DNA from: Flavobacterium hydrophilum
GTDB taxonomy: Bacteria; Bacteroidota; Bacteroidia; Flavobacteriales; Flavobacteriaceae
NCBI RefSeq assembly: GCF_003202405.1
Contig: NZ_QJHL01000001.1
Location: 1,798,001-1,862,000 of the forward strand
Direction of reading: 5' to 3'
Length of the DNA stretch: 64,000 nucleotides
The position numbers were made by a program, and so were the translations under genes. Under the pieces are notes generated by a model, which ran no database searches, was not told where the DNA came from, and saw only the letters and a program-made list of their open reading frames with translations. Below are positions 41,380-51,322 of the stretch, piece by piece (position 1 is the stretch's first letter; each line of letters begins with the position of its first letter).

Positions 41380-44300
41380 ATGCAAACAGAAAGTCGTAAA
41401 AATAATTATAGTTTTTTTTTAATTATCTACTTTGTGTGTTTAACGGGTTTAAATGCACAAAATCTTTTTTTTGAAAAAATTACCGGAAGAGAAGTAAATC
41501 CCGTAACTCAAATACACGGTATTGCAAAAGATTCTGTAGGTTATATCTGGATCGGAAGCTGGAATGGAGCTTACAGATACGACGGCAAAACATTTGACTT
41601 TTATTATCACAATCCAAACGATAATACATCGCTCCCTAACAATCGGATACGAAATATTATTTCTGATAAAAAAACAGGGCTTTGGTTTTTAACCTTTGAC
41701 AATAAATATGTAAAATTCAATTACAAACTAAATTCTTTTAAAATTGTCAATTTTGCTAATGTTCCTAAATCTGTCGTCAAAGATCTTGGCAGCAATTCTA
41801 ATGCTCTAAACAGAAATAAAATTGTAGACGGAAAAAGATATTTTTTATCCTCTCACCTCTTCACCTCACATGATCTGAGCTTAGCAAAAGAGATTCAGTA
41901 TACAGCCAATATCAACCACCCTGGAAGTTTACTGGATGATTATATAACTGATTTTTTTATTGATAATCAGAATATTATTTGGCTCGGAACCAGAGGCGGA
42001 GATATTTATAAAGCCAATCCGAACCGCAATCCTTTTGAACTGCATTACAGTTTTAGAAAAGGAAGCGGCAATACCAAATTGGCAACTGTCAGAGCGGTAA
42101 CAAAATCCGAAGAAAAAGTTTGGCTTGGTACTGATGAAGGGATTCTGATTTACAAAAATAATGAACAGGATTCTAACGATCCTTTTTATAAATCCAACAG
42201 CAGTATTAAGAATGTACGCAGTTTACTGAGAGACAATAAAGGCCGAATCTGGATTGGAGGAATCACCGGACTTGAATGCTATGACCCTAAAACGAACCGG
42301 TGCAAAGCCGTAATCAATAAAGAATTGGCTCCCAAATTAGAAACATGGTCTATATTTTCTTTGGAATCTATTGGTTCTGATTACTTGTGGGTTGGTCTTT
42401 ATAACGGAATAGCACGTATTAACTTAGTCGATGACAGCATCCGGTTTTTTAATTTGTCAAAAGAGATCAATGAACACAGCGTAATGGATATTTTGTCTGT
42501 CAGTAATAATGAACTCTGGCTGGCAACAGAAGGTAATGGTATTGTACGTGTAAAATTAGATTCTAAAAGCATGGTATCTAATGCAGTTCCGCTAAATTCA
42601 TTCCGGAAAAATCTCAATTATAAAACTTCAGATAATATCATATTTGCATTACATAAAGACAAACGCGGAAATATCTGGGCAGGAACCAGCGAAGGATTAA
42701 ACAAAATTTCCACCTCTGTCAGTACTATGCGGATTGAAAAAATCCAGCTTCTTTCTGAAATTCCAAATTCATACATATCTTCTATAACGGATGACAGTCA
42801 GGGAAATCTTTGGATTGCACACAAACAGGGAATTTCAATGATTGATGTTGCTTCGAATAAAGTTTCAAATTACCAGAAAGAAGACCGGTTTGGCTTATGG
42901 ACCTTTTCAGAAAGAGCTGTCTATAAAGATCCTTTAGAAAAGAAAATATATTTTGGCGATAAAAACGGATATGTAGCTTTTAATCCCAATGAAATTAAAA
43001 CGGCAGAAGCGAATAATAAACTTGTTTTTAAATCTTTGTATTTAGTCAATGAAAAGGTGATTCCGATGAAGCTCATTAATGGAAAAAAAGTGCTTTCAAA
43101 GGACCTTTCGCAAACCAAAGAAATTCAACTCGATTATGAAAACCGAAGTTTTACAATAGAATTTGCTTCCCTGAATTACAACAGAACCAATAAAGAAATC
43201 TTCGAATATAAGCTCGAAGGCTATGACGATAAATGGATAAAAACCAGTTCCGGTAAAGTAATTTACAACAAAATACCACCGGGAAACTATATTTTTAAAG
43301 TCCGAATAATTTCCCCGAATGATACAAAATCCCCAATCCACACTTTAGAAGTAAACATTAGTGCGCCATGGTATGATACACTTCTTGCTAAGATGCTGCT
43401 TGTAGTACTCATAATTGGTTTTGTTTATTGGTTTTTTAAAGAGATTTTGTACAGAGACCGCCTAAAAAACGAAATCAAACTGGCAAGGCTGAATACAGAA
43501 AAGCAGGAAGAATTGAATAGGGAGAAATTAGAGTTCTTTACCAATATTTCCCATGATTTAAAAACGCCGCTAACACTGATTGCCGATCCAATAAAACAGC
43601 TGGAAAATAAAAATTTATCAGTAAATGAGAAGACACTTTATTTTTCAATAATCAACAGAAATTTAAACTATCTGACAAGGTTAATCCAGCAGATTTTAGA
43701 TTTCAGAAAATCAGAAATTGGAAGATTAAAATTAAATTCCAGCACACAGAATTTTAATATATTCATCGAAGAATGTTACGACACTTTTAAATATATAGCA
43801 GACAAACGCAATATCGATTTTACGCTTGAAATAGAAAAAGAACCTCTGAATTGTTATTTAGATTTCGAAAAAACAGATCAGATTCTGATCAATATAATAT
43901 CCAATGCCTTAAAATATACACCCGATGGAGGTACTGTTTTGCTTTCAGCGTATTTGAACGGTACAAGAAGTGCATTGGAAATCACTGTTCAGGATAATGG
44001 TATTGGTATAGACGCAAAAGAATTAGAAAAAATATTTGAACCTTTTAATAATTCAGGCCCCAATCCTTTTCACGGATATTCTTCAGGAATTGGTCTATCA
44101 TTAACAAAGAGTCTTGTTGAATTTTTAGATGGAACAATTTCCATTAAAAGCACTGTAGGACAAGGAACAACTGTTATTATTTCATTGCCTTTTAACGCTT
44201 CATCAGATACGTCTATTAACCGAAGTAAAGAAATACTAATTGAACCTTTAGAAGACAAATCGCCTGATAATTTAACGATTATACAAGATGAAACCAATAA

Positions 44301-45045
44301 ACTAACAGTGCTTCTAGTTGAGGACAATCCTGATGTTCAGGCTTATTTGAATAATGAACTATCAAATGAGTATATCATAATTCAGGAATACAATGGAAAA
44401 AAAGGCCTTGAAACAGCTATACAGACCATTCCTGATATCATTATTTCAGACGTAATGATGCCGGAAATGGAGGGAACTGAACTATGTAAAGAACTCAAAA
44501 TGAACGAAAACACCTGTCACATCCCAATCATCTTATTAACGGCAAAAGGATCTGATGAAAATCAGATTGAGGGGTATGAATTAGGTGCCGAAGCTTATGT
44601 GATGAAGCCTTTCAGCGTCGAAGTCTTAAAAGCTCAGATTAAAAGCGTTCTGGACAACAGACTCATTCTCCAAAATAAATTAGCTCACATCAATAGTATC
44701 AGTCAGCTTCAGGTGGAATCACCGAACCTAGACAAGGTTTTCCTTGCGAAAACTGTTGAAATAATCAGCTCACATATCGAAGAAACCGATTTTAGTGCTG
44801 AAATACTGGCAAATGAATTAAAAATCAGCCAGAGACAATTATACAGAAAAATAAAGGCCGTTAGCGGTTCTACTGTTCACGAATTTATTACAAAAGTCAG
44901 AATGGATCATGCTGAAAATCTTCTGAAAAATTCGGATCTCAGTATTTCGCAGATTGCCTATAAAGTTGGTTTTTCAGAAGCTTCTAATTTTTCAAGAACA
45001 TTTTCGAAACATTTTGGCTGCAGCCCTTCGCAATATGGCAAATAA
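41380..45045 (+). CDS. Hybrid two-component system (HTCS) regulator
   Basis: A 1221-residue one-protein sensor and regulator. Order: signal peptide, beta-propeller Reg_prop repeats (about 35-590, several VWLGT/IWIGG motifs), Y_Y_Y Ig-like domain (about 590-665), a membrane helix (about 668-687), HisKA with phospho-His in NISHDLKTPLTLI (about 724), HATPase (N box about 837, DNGIGI about 872, GIGLSLT about 903), receiver with phospho-acceptor Asp in DVMMPEM (about 1022) and AraC-type HTH (about 1125-1220, ISQRQLYRKIKAV). All catalytic residues look intact. The adjacent GH2 gene is its likely target. The inducer cannot be read from sequence. Confidence 0.95.
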   Translation: MQTESRKNNYSFFLIIYFVCLTGLNAQNLFFEKITGREVNPVTQIHGIAKDSVGYIWIGSWNGAYRYDGKTFDFYYHNPNDNTSLPNNRIRNIISDKKTGLWFLTFDNKYVKFNYKLNSFKIVNFANVPKSVVKDLGSNSNALNRNKIVDGKRYFLSSHLFTSHDLSLAKEIQYTANINHPGSLLDDYITDFFIDNQNIIWLGTRGGDIYKANPNRNPFELHYSFRKGSGNTKLATVRAVTKSEEKVWLGTDEGILIYKNNEQDSNDPFYKSNSSIKNVRSLLRDNKGRIWIGGITGLECYDPKTNRCKAVINKELAPKLETWSIFSLESIGSDYLWVGLYNGIARINLVDDSIRFFNLSKEINEHSVMDILSVSNNELWLATEGNGIVRVKLDSKSMVSNAVPLNSFRKNLNYKTSDNIIFALHKDKRGNIWAGTSEGLNKISTSVSTMRIEKIQLLSEIPNSYISSITDDSQGNLWIAHKQGISMIDVASNKVSNYQKEDRFGLWTFSERAVYKDPLEKKIYFGDKNGYVAFNPNEIKTAEANNKLVFKSLYLVNEKVIPMKLINGKKVLSKDLSQTKEIQLDYENRSFTIEFASLNYNRTNKEIFEYKLEGYDDKWIKTSSGKVIYNKIPPGNYIFKVRIISPNDTKSPIHTLEVNISAPWYDTLLAKMLLVVLIIGFVYWFFKEILYRDRLKNEIKLARLNTEKQEELNREKLEFFTNISHDLKTPLTLIADPIKQLENKNLSVNEKTLYFSIINRNLNYLTRLIQQILDFRKSEIGRLKLNSSTQNFNIFIEECYDTFKYIADKRNIDFTLEIEKEPLNCYLDFEKTDQILINIISNALKYTPDGGTVLLSAYLNGTRSALEITVQDNGIGIDAKELEKIFEPFNNSGPNPFHGYSSGIGLSLTKSLVEFLDGTISIKSTVGQGTTVIISLPFNASSDTSINRSKEILIEPLEDKSPDNLTIIQDETNKLTVLLVEDNPDVQAYLNNELSNEYIIIQEYNGKKGLETAIQTIPDIIISDVMMPEMEGTELCKELKMNENTCHIPIILLTAKGSDENQIEGYELGAEAYVMKPFSVEVLKAQIKSVLDNRLILQNKLAHINSISQLQVESPNLDKVFLAKTVEIISSHIEETDFSAEILANELKISQRQLYRKIKAVSGSTVHEFITKVRMDHAENLLKNSDLSISQIAYKVGFSEASNFSRTFSKHFGCSPSQYGK

Positions 45046-45052
45046 CAATAGC

Positions 45053-45109
45053 CATTTTACATTTTACATTTTACATTTTACATTTTACATTTTACATTTT
45101 ACATTTCAC
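45053..45109. repeat. CATTTTA heptanucleotide tandem repeat
   Basis: Seven perfect copies of the 7-base unit CATTTTA (45053-45101) followed by two degenerate copies, starting 8 bp after the HTCS stop. It could vary in number by slippage but lies outside coding sequence. Confidence 0.9.
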
Positions 45110-45227
45110 ATTAAACACTTAAATTTCAGATTAATACATCCAAAAAACACTTTCTTATCATAACCTGACATGGCAGAATATGATATGTATTGGCAATCTT
45201 TGATAGCAGAAAAACAGCGTATAAAAC

Positions 45228-45269
45228 TAAATTTGCTAAAGCTTCTTACAGGTTTTTAGCAGAAGCTTT
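45228..45269 (+). promoter_or_regulatory. GH2 promoter with interleaved inverted repeats
   Basis: TAAATTTG (45228-45235) matches the -7 consensus. Just after it GCTAAA (45235-45240) can pair with TTTAGC (45255-45260), and AGCTTCT (45240-45246) with AGAAGCT (45261-45267). The two pairings interleave and so exclude each other, in the 5' leader of the GH2 gene 30-65 bp before its start. Either an operator or a small RNA switch. Confidence 0.5.
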
Positions 45270-45299
45270 GAAAGATTACTAACTTATTAAGAGTCTAAA

Positions 45300-48290
45300 A
45301 TGAATAGAACGTTCTTTTACCCTGTTTTAACTGTATTGCTTCTGCTTGCAAACTTTGCATTTGCCCAAAAACAAAACCCCGACGGAATTAAATACAATTT
45401 CAACTATGACTGGAGGCTTTTTACAGGCGATGATGATCAGGCGAAAAATACAAGTTATAATGATAAAAACTGGACGAAAGTAAATCTTCCTTACGCCTGG
45501 AATCAATCAGAAGCATTTAAAGTAGATATTACACGATTACCTACAGGCATAGCTTGGTATCGAAAAACATTCCAGCTTCCGGCAAAATCTAAAAATCAAA
45601 AAGTCTTTATCGAATTTGAAGGTGTAAGACAAATGGGGGAAATTTATGTAAACGGAACGTTTGTTGGCAGACATGAAAATGGCGCTATGGCTTTTGGTTT
45701 TGATATTACTTCATTAATAAAGCCTTTCCCTCAGGAAAATGTAATTGCTGTTAAAACCGATAATGACTGGAAATACAAGGAGAAAGCGACAGACTCGGGA
45801 TTTCAGTGGAACGATAAAAATTTCAATGCCAATTATGGTGGAATCCCTAAGAATGTTTATCTGCATATAAAATCAAATGTGTATCAAACCTTGCCCCTAT
45901 TTTCTGGTTTAGGCACCTCCGGAACTTACGTTTATGCATCTGATTTTGATATTGCAAAAAAGAGAGCATTAATCAATGTTTCTTCACAAGTTAAAAATGA
46001 ACAGACATCAGCTGTTAATGCACAACTAAAAATCAGTGTTGCTGATATGGACGGAAAAGTGGTTGCTACTTTTTTAGGTGAAACTGCTACTATAGAACCA
46101 AATGAAATAAAAGATCTAAAAGCTTCCAAAGCTTTGAACGATCTGAATTTCTGGAGCTGGGGATACGGTTATTTATACAATGTTAAAAGTGAATTGGTTG
46201 TAAACAATAAAGTTGTAGATCAAACCACGATTCGCACCGGATTCCGCAAAACCAAATTCGAAAAAGGAATGATCTGGTTAAACGATCGTGTTATTATGAT
46301 GCACGGTTACGCACAGCGAACCAGTAACGAATGGCCATCATTGGGAATGTCAGTGCCAGCCTGGATGAGCGATTACAGCAACAGCCAGATGATAGAAAGC
46401 AATGGTAATCTGGTACGCTGGATGCATATTACGCCATGGAAACAGGATGTAGAATCCTGCGACAGAGTTGGTCTGATTCAGGCGATGCCAGCAGGAGACT
46501 CTGAAAAAGATGTTACAGGCAGAAGATGGGAACAACGTACGGAGTTAATGCGTGATGCCATTATTTACAACAGAAATAATCCGAGTATTTTGTTCTACGA
46601 ATGCGGAAATGAAAGCATTTCTGAAGAACACATGGCAGAAATGAAGGCCATTAGAGATAAATACGACCCTAATGGAGGACGTGCAATAGGAAGCAGGGAA
46701 ATGCTTGACAGCAAAACTGCTGAATATGGCGGAGAAATGCTGTACATCAACAAAAGTGCAAGACTTCCTTTTTGGGCTACAGAATACAGTCGTGACGAAG
46801 GTCTTCGCAAATATTGGGATGAGTTTACCCCCCCTTTTCATAAAGAAGGAACAGGTGGTACCAGTCATACCAATGTCAATGGATCGAAAGTAGCAGATGC
46901 TAGTTCCTATAATCACAATCAGGATGCTCATGCCATAGAAAACGTAACACGATGGTATGATTATTATCGTGAGCGCCCCGGGACTGGTACAAGAGTAAGC
47001 TCAGGCGGTGTTAATATTATTTTTTCAGACAGTAATACTCATTTCAGAGGGGCTGAAAATTACAGAAGAAGTGGTGAAGTTGATCCAATGAGACTTCCAA
47101 AAGATGGTTTTTATGCGCATAAAGTAATGTGGGATGGATGGGTAGATATCGAAAATCCTAGTGCTCATATTATCGGTCACTGGAATTACGACAGTTCTGT
47201 TACTAAAAAAATTTCTGTTGTATCCTCTGCTGATGCAGTTGAATTGTTTGTCAACAACAAAAGCTTAGGAAAAGGCATTCAGTCTTATCAGTTTTTATTC
47301 ACCTTTGAAAATGTAAAGTTTGAACCGGGAACTATTCGTGCTGTTGGATATGACAAAACGGGCAAAAAAATCTGTGAAACAGAAATTAAAACTGCCGGAA
47401 AACCTGCTGCAGTCAAACTAACTGCAATTCAAAGACCGGGAGGAACATTAGCAGATGGCAGTGATGTCGCAATTGTTGAAGTTGAAGTGGTAGATGAAAA
47501 AGGAAACCGCTGTCCGACAGCTTTAAATATGATCAATTTTGATGTTCAGGGACAGGGAACATTTATTGGCGGAATCGCACAGGGACCGGATAATTACATC
47601 GGTTCGAAAAACATTCCGGTTGAATGCGGCGTTAACCGAATTATGGTAAGAGCCGGAGAGAAACAAGGAGAGATTAAAATAAATGCTTCTTCTGAGAATC
47701 TTAAAACGGGAACCCTGGTAATTAAAACCATTGCTGTAGATAATGCAAAACTCACGACAGTTATGCCGGATCATCAATTACCGTCTTATACTAAAAAAGG
47801 CCCGTCACCAGGTACACCTTCTTTTAAAAAGACAAGAACCCCGATTGCCATAATTGACGCTAAAACTGCTTCGAATCAGACTGATGCTGCTAAAAGTTAT
47901 GATGATAATGAATTAACAGAATGGTCAAACAGTAAAGACGGAAATCCGGTAATTGAATTTGAATTAGAACGTGAAGCCCTAATCAGTCAGTCAGTAATAA
48001 AATTTGCAGGATGGAGAAGCAAAAAATATCCCATCCTAATTTATGTAGACAATAAGGAAGTATTCAATGGTACAACACCAACCAGTTTAGGATATGTAAC
48101 TCTGGAATGCAAGCCAACAAAAGGTAAAAAAGTCAGAATTGAATTAGCTGGCGCCACTAAAGACAGTAACGAGATAAACCTTGTCGAAATTACAGGAAAA
48201 GTGGATCAGGCGGGATTAAAGTCAGGAGATAAAAAGAACGGCGAATTGACAATCGTGGAAGCAGAATTTTATGAGCCTCTTGACAAATAA
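45300..48290 (+). CDS. GH2 beta-galactosidase-like glycoside hydrolase
   Basis: A 996-residue exported glycosidase (signal MNRTFFYPVLTVLLLLANFAFAQ). Order: GH2 sugar-binding sandwich (about 40-185), Ig-like domain (about 190-300), TIM barrel with acid/base Glu438 in FYECGNES and nucleophile Glu495 in WATEYS, then DUF4982-like (about 620-700) and Ig-like parts, and a C-terminal F5/8 type C-like discoidin segment (about 860-970). GH2 enzymes hydrolyse beta-galactosides, beta-glucuronides or beta-mannosides; the exact specificity cannot be read here. It is adjacent to and probably controlled by the HTCS gene. No SusC/SusD pair is adjacent, so this is a partial locus. Confidence 0.92.
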   Translation: MNRTFFYPVLTVLLLLANFAFAQKQNPDGIKYNFNYDWRLFTGDDDQAKNTSYNDKNWTKVNLPYAWNQSEAFKVDITRLPTGIAWYRKTFQLPAKSKNQKVFIEFEGVRQMGEIYVNGTFVGRHENGAMAFGFDITSLIKPFPQENVIAVKTDNDWKYKEKATDSGFQWNDKNFNANYGGIPKNVYLHIKSNVYQTLPLFSGLGTSGTYVYASDFDIAKKRALINVSSQVKNEQTSAVNAQLKISVADMDGKVVATFLGETATIEPNEIKDLKASKALNDLNFWSWGYGYLYNVKSELVVNNKVVDQTTIRTGFRKTKFEKGMIWLNDRVIMMHGYAQRTSNEWPSLGMSVPAWMSDYSNSQMIESNGNLVRWMHITPWKQDVESCDRVGLIQAMPAGDSEKDVTGRRWEQRTELMRDAIIYNRNNPSILFYECGNESISEEHMAEMKAIRDKYDPNGGRAIGSREMLDSKTAEYGGEMLYINKSARLPFWATEYSRDEGLRKYWDEFTPPFHKEGTGGTSHTNVNGSKVADASSYNHNQDAHAIENVTRWYDYYRERPGTGTRVSSGGVNIIFSDSNTHFRGAENYRRSGEVDPMRLPKDGFYAHKVMWDGWVDIENPSAHIIGHWNYDSSVTKKISVVSSADAVELFVNNKSLGKGIQSYQFLFTFENVKFEPGTIRAVGYDKTGKKICETEIKTAGKPAAVKLTAIQRPGGTLADGSDVAIVEVEVVDEKGNRCPTALNMINFDVQGQGTFIGGIAQGPDNYIGSKNIPVECGVNRIMVRAGEKQGEIKINASSENLKTGTLVIKTIAVDNAKLTTVMPDHQLPSYTKKGPSPGTPSFKKTRTPIAIIDAKTASNQTDAAKSYDDNELTEWSNSKDGNPVIEFELEREALISQSVIKFAGWRSKKYPILIYVDNKEVFNGTTPTSLGYVTLECKPTKGKKVRIELAGATKDSNEINLVEITGKVDQAGLKSGDKKNGELTIVEAEFYEPLDK

Positions 48291-48347
48291 TTTCAGTTTT
48301 AAAATAAAAATATTCAAAAATAAAGTTTGTTTGGTTTAATTGGTTTG

Positions 48348-48384
48348 CTATCAGGTAATTCATACTTACCTGATAGTTTTTTTT
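48348..48384 (+). terminator. Terminator after GH2
   Basis: CTATCAGGTAA (48348-48358) pairs exactly with TTACCTGATAG (48366-48376), followed by eight Ts. It lies 58 bp after the GH2 stop. Confidence 0.9.
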
Positions 48385-48467
48385 ACTTATTTAAACAAAC
48401 AATTTGGTCATTTTTAATAATTTATTTAAAGTCAGATAATATTCAAAGTTCGAACCGACAAGTTCAT

Positions 48468-50237
48468 TTACTCTTCCGGAACTTTGTAACTGCCTTCTCC
48501 CGGATACTGAATACTGTCTTTTAATTCTTCTACACGTTTAGGGTCAAATTTAGGAAGCTGAAGTTCGTTATTTTCCTTCCATTTTTTAACAGTTTTCGCT
48601 ACCTCCTCAGTTTTCTCTTCTGACATTCTGTTATCTCGTGCCATATAAAGTGTTTGGGAAGGATATGCTAAAGATGTTCCGCTATTTTCTATAACATCCA
48701 TCATTCGCAGTAAAATATCTTCCTGCACTTCCTGCGATATGTCAAAAGTAAAAGCTTCTATATAAGCTGTAATTTCCACTTTTAATGCATCGGTTGTAAT
48801 ACCCGTAAAACGTACCACAGGAGGTGAATTGAGTACGGCAGGATGAGCATACAATAAAGACCGAAGCTCTACCAGCAGGTAACGCATTTGATCAGGCGTG
48901 GTTTCCATTCTGAAATTGAATACAGGATTAAAGATAAAACGGTCGCGATGGGCAAAATTTTCTATTTTACTTGCAGAGAGTTGTCCGTTGGGAATGGTCA
49001 CAATGCTTCGGGCAGACGTGCGCAGCGTAGTAGAACGCATCCCGATAGATTCTACGGTACCTTTGATGTCGTCAACTCTGCAATAATCCCCTACTCTTAA
49101 TGGCTGGTCGGCGATAAGACTTACACTGCCTACAAAATTCTCTATTGTTTTTTGTGCTCCCAAAGCCAGTGCGATCCCCCCAATTCCCAACGCTGCAAGA
49201 CCAGCTGTAACATCTACACCAATAATACCAAGGAGCGCAATTATACCGATACAAACGATTGCCGCTTTTGTGGTACGACTTAAAAATAATACGGCAGATA
49301 CAGCGGATATACGTCCTCTTCTCGTCATCCTGCTGCGTGTAAACATACTGATAAAGTCCGTTATCCTCCAAAGCAGTATAAGAAAAGCTGTAATTCCGAT
49401 GGTAATCAGGATAATACTAAATCGTTGTCGAACTACTATAGAAATTCCCATACGCTGGGTGAAGGCTATAAATAAAATTACGGTAAGATACATTTGCACA
49501 GGTAATGAAAAAGCTTCTATAATTGCTGTCCCTTTATCAGTAGCCGATTTTTTCCATACTTTTTGTATCATAAAAACAAACAGATAAATCAGCATTCTGG
49601 AAAGCAGGTAAGAAGCCACAGTCATAATAACCACTACGACCCAATGTCCTATGGGCACATTTCCAAATTTTCGTTCTATTAATGCAGGAGGCAGTATCCT
49701 GTCCAGAAAAGTTTTCTCTACCCTGATATCAGCAGAAACTATCGATTCTACTGTAGCTGCAGAGAAAAGCCATACAGCAGGCTGGCTATCGTCGGACTGG
49801 TTTTCTACATACAGAGGCAATACTGTTTTTCCGGCCGCTATATTTCCGACAAGGTCCTCTCCTGCTGCCAGATCATCATCAGTACGTCCTGTTTCCTTAT
49901 TACTAATAATCGAAGAAGGTGATAAATTACCGCCCTGATCCAGCAACTGTTGGAAAGTTTTCGCAATACGTATTCTTTCAGCGGTTCTGCGGTATGAGCG
50001 TTTGCTAAGTACAAAATATTGGCTGGCACGAAGATAATTCTGCTCTCCTATAGCTCTTATAAAACCATTCACTGTTCCCTGTGGTGTTCTTCTTCCAAGG
50101 GAATCCTCCGGAGTTTTTGCCGGCTCTTCCGTTACAGTTTTATTCGAACCCAATAGCTGGGCTGCAGCTGTGTTCGGCTTTATTAGTAATATCAGTAACA
50201 AGAGTAATGACAGTAAACGCTTAATATCTAAAATCAT
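48468..50237 (-). CDS. MscS-family mechanosensitive ion channel
   Basis: A 589-residue MscS-like channel. There is a hydrophobic N-terminus, likely a signal (LLSLLLLLILLIKPNTAAAQ), a periplasmic part of about 25-190, several membrane helices (about 195-350) and the conserved MscS pore and cytoplasmic domain (about 335-545: ALGIGGIALALGAQKTIENFVGSVSLIADQPLRVGDYCRVDD, SIVTIPNGQLSASKIENFAHRDRF). The C-terminus is charged. Such extended forms with extra N-terminal parts are common in Bacteroidota. It protects against hypo-osmotic shock; it lies between the GH2 gene and the fructan operon but has no evident link to either. Confidence 0.9.
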   Translation of the reverse strand: MILDIKRLLSLLLLLILLIKPNTAAAQLLGSNKTVTEEPAKTPEDSLGRRTPQGTVNGFIRAIGEQNYLRASQYFVLSKRSYRRTAERIRIAKTFQQLLDQGGNLSPSSIISNKETGRTDDDLAAGEDLVGNIAAGKTVLPLYVENQSDDSQPAVWLFSAATVESIVSADIRVEKTFLDRILPPALIERKFGNVPIGHWVVVVIMTVASYLLSRMLIYLFVFMIQKVWKKSATDKGTAIIEAFSLPVQMYLTVILFIAFTQRMGISIVVRQRFSIILITIGITAFLILLWRITDFISMFTRSRMTRRGRISAVSAVLFLSRTTKAAIVCIGIIALLGIIGVDVTAGLAALGIGGIALALGAQKTIENFVGSVSLIADQPLRVGDYCRVDDIKGTVESIGMRSTTLRTSARSIVTIPNGQLSASKIENFAHRDRFIFNPVFNFRMETTPDQMRYLLVELRSLLYAHPAVLNSPPVVRFTGITTDALKVEITAYIEAFTFDISQEVQEDILLRMMDVIENSGTSLAYPSQTLYMARDNRMSEEKTEEVAKTVKKWKENNELQLPKFDPKRVEELKDSIQYPGEGSYKVPEE

Positions 50238-50351
50238 AGTTTTACAGGTTTCAATTTATTGAACTACTAAATTTAATAAATATAGCAGACAAAAGAAACC
50301 TTTTCATAATAGAAGTACTAAATATAACCCTGCCAATCTGATTTCAAACAA

Positions 50352-50386
50352 ACAAGGCCTAATATTAAAAGAATATTAGGCCTTGT
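50352..50386 (-). terminator. Terminator of the fructan operon
   Basis: A perfect 15-bp inverted repeat (50352-50366 with 50372-50386, loop AAAAG) 21 bp after the pfkB stop. It can end the minus-strand transcript; the T-run on that strand is weak. Confidence 0.75.
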
Positions 50387-50406
50387 CTTAAAAGATGTTT
50401 TTTTAC

Positions 50407-51300
50407 TTACATCATCAAACTTTCAATTCTGGAATATGAAATTTCAGGATTTGCACCCGGAGCTTCAGCTACTAATGCTCCTACCGCACAGGAAAAATCT
50501 ATAGCATTTTGCGGATCTTTACCGGAAAGCAACGAGGTAATTAAGGCTGCCAAAAACGAATCTCCTGCGCCTACTGTATCAGCTACCTCAACAGGGTAAC
50601 CTTTGTTTTCATATAGCTGGCCTTCCCACATTAATAATGCACCATGTTTTCCTCTTGTTACGCACATAGCTGTGACTTTATTTTTTTCTGCTATGAAGTT
50701 CATATTGTCTTCAAGAGTTGTAAACGGTGAATCCATACTTGCAGTAATTTCTAACAATTCTTCATCATTAAACTTAATAAAATCAGCCGAATGCATTAAT
50801 TTTTCCAGAATTTCATAGGAATAATGGGGTTTTCTTAAATTCACATCAAAAACCTTATAGACTTTAGCCTGTAACAATTCTTCGAGAGATTGTCGGGATA
50901 TTTTGTCTCTGCAAACCAGACTTCCATAAATTAAGACATCTGAATCAGCTACTATTTTTTTAGCTAAATCATTCAGTAGAATTTTGTCCCATGCGGCTGG
51001 GTAGCTTATTTCGTAACTGGCAGATCCACGTTCGTTTAGTGTTACATTTACCACTCCGGTAGCAAAATCTTCTGTTTCCATAATGGCATTGGTATCCAGA
51101 CCTAAACTTTTCACCTGATCTAAAATTGCTTTTCCGTCTTCATCATGGCCTACGCAGCTGATCATGGCCACTTCACAGCCAAACGTTTTCATTCGTAAGG
51201 CTACATTTAATGGTGCACCGCCAATCTTTTTCTCATTTGCAAAAACATCCCACAGGACTTCTCCGTACGCCACCGCCTTAAGGTTTTTTCTGTTATTCAT
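50407..51300 (-). CDS. PfkB-family fructokinase
   Basis: A 297-residue PfkB-type sugar kinase. The N-terminus VAYGEVLWDVFANEKKIGGAPLNVALRMKTFG carries the first PfkB signature (GG-P-N-A) and DTVGAGDSFLAALITSLL (catalytic Asp in GAGD about residue 242) is the second. The context, last gene of a GH32/SusCD operon, makes fructose the most likely substrate, giving fructose-6-phosphate. Gap to the GH32 gene is 22 bp. This is the cytoplasmic end of the pathway. Confidence 0.92.
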   Translation of the reverse strand: MNNRKNLKAVAYGEVLWDVFANEKKIGGAPLNVALRMKTFGCEVAMISCVGHDEDGKAILDQVKSLGLDTNAIMETEDFATGVVNVTLNERGSASYEISYPAAWDKILLNDLAKKIVADSDVLIYGSLVCRDKISRQSLEELLQAKVYKVFDVNLRKPHYSYEILEKLMHSADFIKFNDEELLEITASMDSPFTTLEDNMNFIAEKNKVTAMCVTRGKHGALLMWEGQLYENKGYPVEVADTVGAGDSFLAALITSLLSGKDPQNAIDFSCAVGALVAEAPGANPEISYSRIESLMM

Positions 51301-51322
51301 TCTAAAATTATTTTAATTAATG

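Noticed and set aside
46820..46880. Low-complexity TPPFHKEGTGG segment in the GH2 enzyme as an inserted repeat
   Set aside because: Similar loops (TPP-HKDGDG type) occur in related GH2 enzymes, so it looks native.
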